Below, piece by piece: positions 59,804-64,000 of a stretch of 64,000 bases of DNA. Under the pieces are notes generated by a model, which had not been told where the DNA came from, did no database searches, and was given only the letters and a program-made list of their open reading frames with translations. This DNA comes from Variovorax gossypii (GTDB lineage: Bacteria > Pseudomonadota > Gammaproteobacteria > Burkholderiales > Burkholderiaceae_C): positions 1-64,000 of the forward strand of contig NZ_RXOE01000010.1 of NCBI RefSeq assembly GCF_003965815.1, read 5' to 3'. The stretch's first letter is position 1; the number at the start of each line of letters is the position of its first letter. The translations under genes and the position numbers were made by a program.

Positions 59804-61270
59804 TCACCAGCTGCGCCGCGCGACGACGCGATACGCGAGCCACGCGGCGGCCGCCGGCGCGAACGCAAAGCCCGCGAACAGCCACACGGCCGCCGACTTC
59901 GCGCCCTCCACGCCACCCGGCACGCTGAGCCCCGCCGCGTTCGCCACCAGCCCCGCCACCGCCGCGCCCACGGCCATGCCGTAGAGCTGCACGGTGGTGA
60001 TCGAGGCCGAGGCCAGTCCCTGCTCGCCCTTCGGTGCCAGCGCCATCACGCGCGTGATGAGGTGCGGCCAGCCGATGCCCACGCCGAGCCCCACGGCCGC
60101 GAGCGCGGTTGCGATCAGCAACGTCTCGAAGCCGCCGCCGAAGAAGCCCGGCGAAGGCAGCAGGCACGCGAGCGCCGCGAGCCCCAATGTGCACGCCACC
60201 GGCCCGATGCGCAGCATGCGGTCGGCCTTCGCGCCGCTGCGGCCCGAGGACAGCAGCGAGCCCGCGCTCCAGCCGCCCGCCATCGCGGCCGTGAGATAGC
60301 CCGCCGCCAGCGGCGAGTGGCCGTGCAGCAGCTGCAGGAAGTACGGCACGAAGATCTCGGTGGTGCTTCCGATGAGCAGCAGCGCCACGCTCGCGTAGAT
60401 GGCGCCCAGCGGCGCGCTCACGGCGTAGGCGCCGGCCGGCAGCACGCGCACGGCGGCTCTGCTGTCGATGCGCGTGGCGGCGAAGCCTATGGCCAGGCCC
60501 AGCGCGACGCCCGCCGCCTGCCAGGGTAGATCGGGCACCAGGCCGCTGGCGGCGATCACGAGCACCGAGGCGGCGAGCAGGCCGATCTGCAGCGCCGGCA
60601 CGCGCGGCGGCGTGGCGGGCCGCTCGTGCTTCACGCCCATCGAGGGCCGCAGCTGCACGAGCACCAGCACTGCTTGCGCCGCCGCCACCGGCAGCAGGAA
60701 CCAGAAGGCCCATCGCCAGTGCCCGGCCTGCGCGAAGAGCCCGCCCACGGCCGGCCCGCACAGCGTGGCCACGCCCCACATGCCCGACACCAGCGCCACC
60801 GCGCGCGGCCACAGCCGCTGCTCGAACACCAGCTGGATCAGCCCGTAGCTCAGCGCCGCTAGCAGCCCGCCGCCCAGCCCCTGGACCGTGCGGCCCGCCA
60901 GCATCCACGGCATGGCCGGCGCGAGCGCGCAGCCCACCGAGCCGGCGCTGAACACCGCCAGCGCCGCCAGGCAGGCGCCGCGCGGGCCCAGCACCGCGAG
61001 CAGCCGCACCGACAGCGTGGCGCCGAGGATCGAGCCGATCACGAAGAGCGTGGTGCTCCAGGCGTACCAGTCGAGCCCGCCGATCTCTCGCACCACCGAG
61101 GGCAGCACGGTGGTCACGATGTGCACGTTGACCGCGTGCAGGGCGACGCCGCCGGTCAGGGCCAGGGCGCGCCAGCCGTTGCGGCCGCTGAACAGTTCGC
61201 CCCAGGCGGCGGTGGAAGAAGGGGCATGCAGAGCGGCGGACGAGGCTGGAGAGGAAGGCATGGCAGGCAT
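59804..61270 (-). CDS. MFS-type drug/metabolite exporter
   Basis: A 488-residue inner-membrane protein with 12-14 hydrophobic segments. It belongs to the major facilitator superfamily, drug/proton antiporter type: TTVLPSVVREIGGLDWYAW at the end of helix 1, GRTVQGLGGGLLAALSYGL (motif B/C region) and SGMWGVATLCGPAVGGLF (motif C). The N-terminal 30 residues are Ser/Ala/Pro-rich. It is convergent with the monooxygenase (6-base gap) and could export an aromatic compound; that link is inference from position. Confidence 0.88.
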   Translation of the reverse strand: MPAMPSSPASSAALHAPSSTAAWGELFSGRNGWRALALTGGVALHAVNVHIVTTVLPSVVREIGGLDWYAWSTTLFVIGSILGATLSVRLLAVLGPRGACLAALAVFSAGSVGCALAPAMPWMLAGRTVQGLGGGLLAALSYGLIQLVFEQRLWPRAVALVSGMWGVATLCGPAVGGLFAQAGHWRWAFWFLLPVAAAQAVLVLVQLRPSMGVKHERPATPPRVPALQIGLLAASVLVIAASGLVPDLPWQAAGVALGLAIGFAATRIDSRAAVRVLPAGAYAVSAPLGAIYASVALLLIGSTTEIFVPYFLQLLHGHSPLAAGYLTAAMAGGWSAGSLLSSGRSGAKADRMLRIGPVACTLGLAALACLLPSPGFFGGGFETLLIATALAAVGLGVGIGWPHLITRVMALAPKGEQGLASASITTVQLYGMAVGAAVAGLVANAAGLSVPGGVEGAKSAAVWLFAGFAFAPAAAAWLAYRVVARRSW

Positions 61271-61382
61271 CGCGCTGGCGCGAGGATCGGATCGGAAGGA
61301 GCCCGGATACTAGGCGTCGCCCGCCAATTAAACAAGCTATTGCTTTGATAAATAAAACTGCACCGACCCGACCCCGCCGCAG

Positions 61383-61985
61383 ATGCGCGAAACTCCTGCC
61401 CCGATGCAAGCCGTTTCCCCCAACTCTTCCTCTTCGTCCACCCCGACCTCCGGCGCCATGCCCCAACCCTCGATGCGCCGTGCCACGCTGAGCTTCCTGC
61501 TGTCCCACCCCGCGCACTTCATCGCGCTGGGTTTCGGTTCCGGCCTCTCGCGCCTCGCGCCCGGCACGGTGGGCACGCTGTGGGCCTGGGTCGCCTTCTC
61601 GGTGATGCAGCTGTGGTTCTCGCCCGCCACCATCGGCTGGATCATCGCGGCCTCGCTGCCAGTCGGCTGGTGGGCCTGCACGGTGGCCGCGCGCGACATG
61701 AACGTGGCCGACCCCAGCCCCGTGGTGTGGGACGAGGTGGTCGCCTTCTGGATCGTGCTCTGGCTGGTGACGCCGGCCGGCCTGCTGGCGCAGACGGTGG
61801 CCTTCCTGCTGTTCCGCTTCTTCGATGCCGCCAAGCCCGGCCCGGTGGCCTGGGCCGACAGCCTGTTCAAGCCGCGCGACCCGGCGCAGGTGCGCTGGTG
61901 GCAGGCCGGCTTCGGCATCATCCTCGACGACCTGGTGGCCGCCTTCTGCACGCTGCTGGTCATTGCGCTGTGGCGCGCATGGTGA
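61383..61985 (+). CDS. pgpA: Phosphatidylglycerophosphatase A
   Basis: A 200-residue inner-membrane enzyme that dephosphorylates phosphatidylglycerophosphate. Conserved parts are GFGSGLSRLAPGTVGTLWAW, DPSPVVWDEVVAFW, FRFFDAAKPGPVAWAD and the C-terminal GFGIILDDLVAAF. An N-terminal Ser/Pro-rich extension of about 30 residues precedes the domain; an alternative ATG at 61404 exists. It almost overlaps pncC. Its usual partner thiL is found 6.2 kb upstream. Confidence 0.92.
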   Translation: MRETPAPMQAVSPNSSSSSTPTSGAMPQPSMRRATLSFLLSHPAHFIALGFGSGLSRLAPGTVGTLWAWVAFSVMQLWFSPATIGWIIAASLPVGWWACTVAARDMNVADPSPVVWDEVVAFWIVLWLVTPAGLLAQTVAFLLFRFFDAAKPGPVAWADSLFKPRDPAQVRWWQAGFGIILDDLVAAFCTLLVIALWRAW

Positions 61986-61990
61986 CCCCG

Positions 61991-62515
61991 ATGGATTCCT
62001 CGCTCTCCCCGACCACGGCGCTCGCGGACCAGGACACGGCCGGGCTGGTCGTGACCCTGGCCGACCTGCTGCAGAAAAAGGGCTGGATGCTGGCCACCGC
62101 CGAGAGCTGCACCGGCGGGCTGATCGGCGCGGCCTGTACCGACCTCGCGGGTTCGAGCGTCTGGTACGAGCGCGGCTTCATCACGTATTCGAACGAGGCC
62201 AAGACCGAGCTGCTGGGCGTGGACGCGGGCGTGATCGCCGCGCACGGCGCCGTCAGCGAGCCGGTGGCGCGAGCCATGGCCACGGGCGCGATCGCGCATT
62301 CGCCGCCCTCGCGCGTGGCGCTCGCGGTGACCGGCGTGGCCGGACCCACGGGCGGCACGCCCGACAAGCCGGTGGGCACCGTGTGGTTCGGCTGGTCGGT
62401 CGACGGCGACGTGCGCACCGAGCGCCGCCGCTTCGACGGCGACCGCGCCACGGTGCGCGCGGCCACGGTGCACCACTCGCTGCAGACGCTGGTGGAGCTG
62501 CTGCTCGCGCGCTGA
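61991..62515 (+). CDS. pncC: Nicotinamide-nucleotide amidohydrolase PncC (CinA C-terminal type)
   Basis: A 174-residue stand-alone CinA C-terminal domain that converts NMN to nicotinic acid mononucleotide for NAD recycling. Motifs are LATAESCTGGLIGAACTDLAGSS with the nucleophilic Ser, GFITYSNEAKTELLGV and VTGVAGPTGGTPDKPVGTVW. The start is uncertain: ATG 61991, GTG 61982 (overlapping the pgpA stop) and ATG 61979 are in frame. There is no N-terminal COG1058 domain. Confidence 0.92.
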   Translation: MDSSLSPTTALADQDTAGLVVTLADLLQKKGWMLATAESCTGGLIGAACTDLAGSSVWYERGFITYSNEAKTELLGVDAGVIAAHGAVSEPVARAMATGAIAHSPPSRVALAVTGVAGPTGGTPDKPVGTVWFGWSVDGDVRTERRRFDGDRATVRAATVHHSLQTLVELLLAR

Positions 62516-62537
62516 GCCCGCCGGCGCCCGCGGCGCC

Positions 62538-63722
62538 TCAAGCCATCATGAAACCCGCGAGCGCCCGGCGCGGCGCGGCGGGCACGGGCGCCATCGGGTA
62601 GCCGAGGCGGCAGATCATCTGCACCGTCGGGCCCTGCCTGTCGCCCGGGAGCGCGGTGCCCAGCAGCATGTCGTGCGCAGCCGCGCGGTGCGGCGCCATT
62701 TCCGCGAACTCCTCCAGCGGCTGGCTCATCGGGTGCATGCCCAGGCCCAGGTCGGTGGCGCGCAGCTGCTGGCGCATGTAGGCACGGCCCGCCGCGATCT
62801 GCTCGGTGCGGCTGTTGCCGCGCGTGCTGAGCCAGACGAAGCCCATCGCGGTGTTGGCCTGGTCCTCGAACAGCTGCAGGGTGCGACGGAACGAGAGGCT
62901 GTCCTCGGACGCGGGCGTGCGGCGGTCGAACTGCCCCAGCGCGACGGCGACGCGCAGCGCAGGGTCGTTGATCGAGAAGCCGTCGCGGTGCGCGAGGATC
63001 TCCTGCGGGCCGACGCGCAGCAGCTGCAGGTTTTCCATCGCCGTGCCGGGCGTGGTGAGCTCCACCCGCGCGGCCGCCGCGCAGAGCTTGCGCAGGGGCT
63101 GCACGCGCGCCATGTCCACCGTGCCGGCCGAGCTCACCATGCCGCCCGCGGACGCGATGGAGGTCAGGCCCTGCAGGATGTCGGCCGACACCGGCCGCGT
63201 GAGGTCGAAGCGCTGCTTGGGCGTGCGCCGCCGCAGCACCTGCGCGAACAGCGGATCGGGCACGCCGCCGCCCGCCAGCCGCAGCCGCGCAACCGGAACG
63301 TGCGGCCAGTGCCTCGGCTCGCCGGCCAGCTCGCCCTGCGGCCACAGCTGCACGCTGGCCTGCAGCCCCTGCTGGGCGAGCGCCATCACCAGCAGCTCGA
63401 TGAAGGCACCGTGGCCGATGACGATCTGGCGTCCGTACGGATCGGTCTCGGGCTGCACGCGCTCGCGGTCGCAATACACCACGATGGCGTCGGGCTCGCG
63501 CAGGTCGACCAGCCAGGGCTGGCGGTTGTAGGCGGTGGGAGCCGTCACGGCGTACGCGACGGCGCGCTTGCGCGCATCGGGCTCGTCGCCGGGGCCGTTC
63601 CATATCTCCAGCGCGGCCGCCGGCACGTCGGAGTTCAGCCACCAGGTTGCCAGCGCGGCCGCACCCGCCGCCACCACAACGCCGCCTCCCAGCAGCCGGA
63701 CAAAGTTTCTTCGCTCATCCAT
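62538..63722 (-). CDS. Acg-like nitroreductase-family protein with Tat-like leader
   Basis: A 394-residue protein of the nitroreductase family, Acg type. The leader has a twin-arginine motif (ERRNFVRLLGGGVVVAAG, 3-20) and one hydrophobic segment, predicting export of a folded protein or membrane anchoring. FMN-site sequences are APTAYNRQPW near residue 73 and the C-terminal HDMLLGTAL...ICRLGYPM region. Mycobacterial Acg proteins bind flavin and may store it. The start at 63722 puts the arginines at the normal place. It is divergent from a LysR gene. Confidence 0.83.
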   Translation of the reverse strand: MDERRNFVRLLGGGVVVAAGAAALATWWLNSDVPAAALEIWNGPGDEPDARKRAVAYAVTAPTAYNRQPWLVDLREPDAIVVYCDRERVQPETDPYGRQIVIGHGAFIELLVMALAQQGLQASVQLWPQGELAGEPRHWPHVPVARLRLAGGGVPDPLFAQVLRRRTPKQRFDLTRPVSADILQGLTSIASAGGMVSSAGTVDMARVQPLRKLCAAAARVELTTPGTAMENLQLLRVGPQEILAHRDGFSINDPALRVAVALGQFDRRTPASEDSLSFRRTLQLFEDQANTAMGFVWLSTRGNSRTEQIAAGRAYMRQQLRATDLGLGMHPMSQPLEEFAEMAPHRAAAHDMLLGTALPGDRQGPTVQMICRLGYPMAPVPAAPRRALAGFMMA

Positions 63723-63822
63723 CGGGCGGATTATCGAAAGCGGGGCAGCGATTAACAATCGCTTAAGCTTCCATAACTGCTATGCGGAACTGAATACCTG
63801 CCCGACACCCACCGGACCTCCG

Positions 63823-64000
63823 ATGCGCTCCGAAAACGAACTCGGCTTCGACTGGCGGCTGGTGCGCGCATTCCTGGCCGCGCTCGACCACGGCAGCCTG
63901 CTCGCGGCAGCGCGCGCCCTGGGCGCGAGCCAGCCGACGCTGGGCCGGCACATCGCGGAGCTGGAGTCGCAGCTGGGCGTGGTGCTGTTCGAGCGCACCG
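63823..64000 (+). CDS. LysR-family regulator, 5' part only (runs off the right edge)
   Basis: The first 59 codons of a LysR-type regulator are visible: a helix-turn-helix with WRLVRAFLAALDHGSLLAAA, then RALGASQPTLGRHIAELESQ. The reading frame is open to the edge. It diverges from the Acg-like nitroreductase gene across 100 bases and may control it. The ribosome binding site before ATG 63823 is weak. Confidence 0.85.
   Translation, partial: MRSENELGFDWRLVRAFLAALDHGSLLAAARALGASQPTLGRHIAELESQLGVVLFERT

Noticed and set aside
1..64000. tRNA genes, CRISPR arrays, IS elements and prophage genes
   Set aside because: I looked for cloverleaf-like blocks, evenly spaced short direct repeats, and transposase or phage motifs, and saw none that hold up. 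A dedicated search tool could still find a divergent case.

Overview
The window is GC-rich and gene-dense. Gene content (type VI secretion, Bug-type binding proteins, a complete C-P lyase cluster, Ku/LigD, a Gcr-like membrane protein, thiL/pgpA/pncC) fits a soil or plant-associated betaproteobacterium of the order Burkholderiales, most likely Comamonadaceae close to Variovorax. The taxonomic call is inference from content and base composition; no marker RNA gene is present. I saw no tRNA, rRNA, CRISPR array, IS element or prophage.

Region 1 (1-7100, minus strand) is the end of a type VI secretion locus: tssK, tssL (with a peptidoglycan-binding OmpA domain), tssM, tagF, and the first codons of one more gene at the left edge. 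Region 2 (7277-14783) is a signalling island. Two tandem PhnD-like periplasmic binding proteins diverge from a hybrid histidine kinase; then another binding protein overlaps a second hybrid kinase of the same subfamily. Region 3 (15013-16714) holds a GlxA/FtrA-type regulator divergent from an isochorismatase-like hydrolase.

Region 4 (16843-26127, minus) is a tight three-gene operon: an exported TPR-CHAT protein, a TpsB outer-membrane translocator and an 1800-residue TpsA adhesin. This is the most unusual assembly in the window. Region 5 (26295-35749) is a stress and repair block: large catalase with a 51-residue membrane protein in front, an intradiol-dioxygenase-like lipoprotein, LigD and Ku (end joining), an aspartoacylase-like peptidase, a small hydrophilic protein, and rpe. 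Region 6 (35810-42706) has apaG, an overlapping trio (Gcr-like membrane protein, cation/proton antiporter, YbdK-type ligase), a small membrane protein and a membrane-anchored TPR-retropepsin protein.

Region 7 (42931-54206) is a full phosphonate catabolism locus. phnGHIJKLM and then phnC, phnD, phnE and an HD-domain oxygenase-like gene run on the minus strand. phnF, a 2H-phosphoesterase (DUF1045) gene and phnN run on the plus strand. Two near-identical 24-bp sequences, one in front of phnG/phnF and one in front of phnC, are likely PhnF operators. No phnP is present; the 2H-phosphoesterase may replace it. Region 8 (54226-64000) has thiL, pgpA and pncC. A lipoprotein gene, a LysR/Bug/flavin-monooxygenase set and an MFS exporter lie between thiL and pgpA. 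An Acg-like nitroreductase with a Tat-like leader and the start of a divergent LysR gene follow.

A dispersed repeat of about 85 bp occurs seven times. In most copies it starts at or just after a stop codon, always in the same orientation relative to the gene it follows, and it can fold into three short hairpins.
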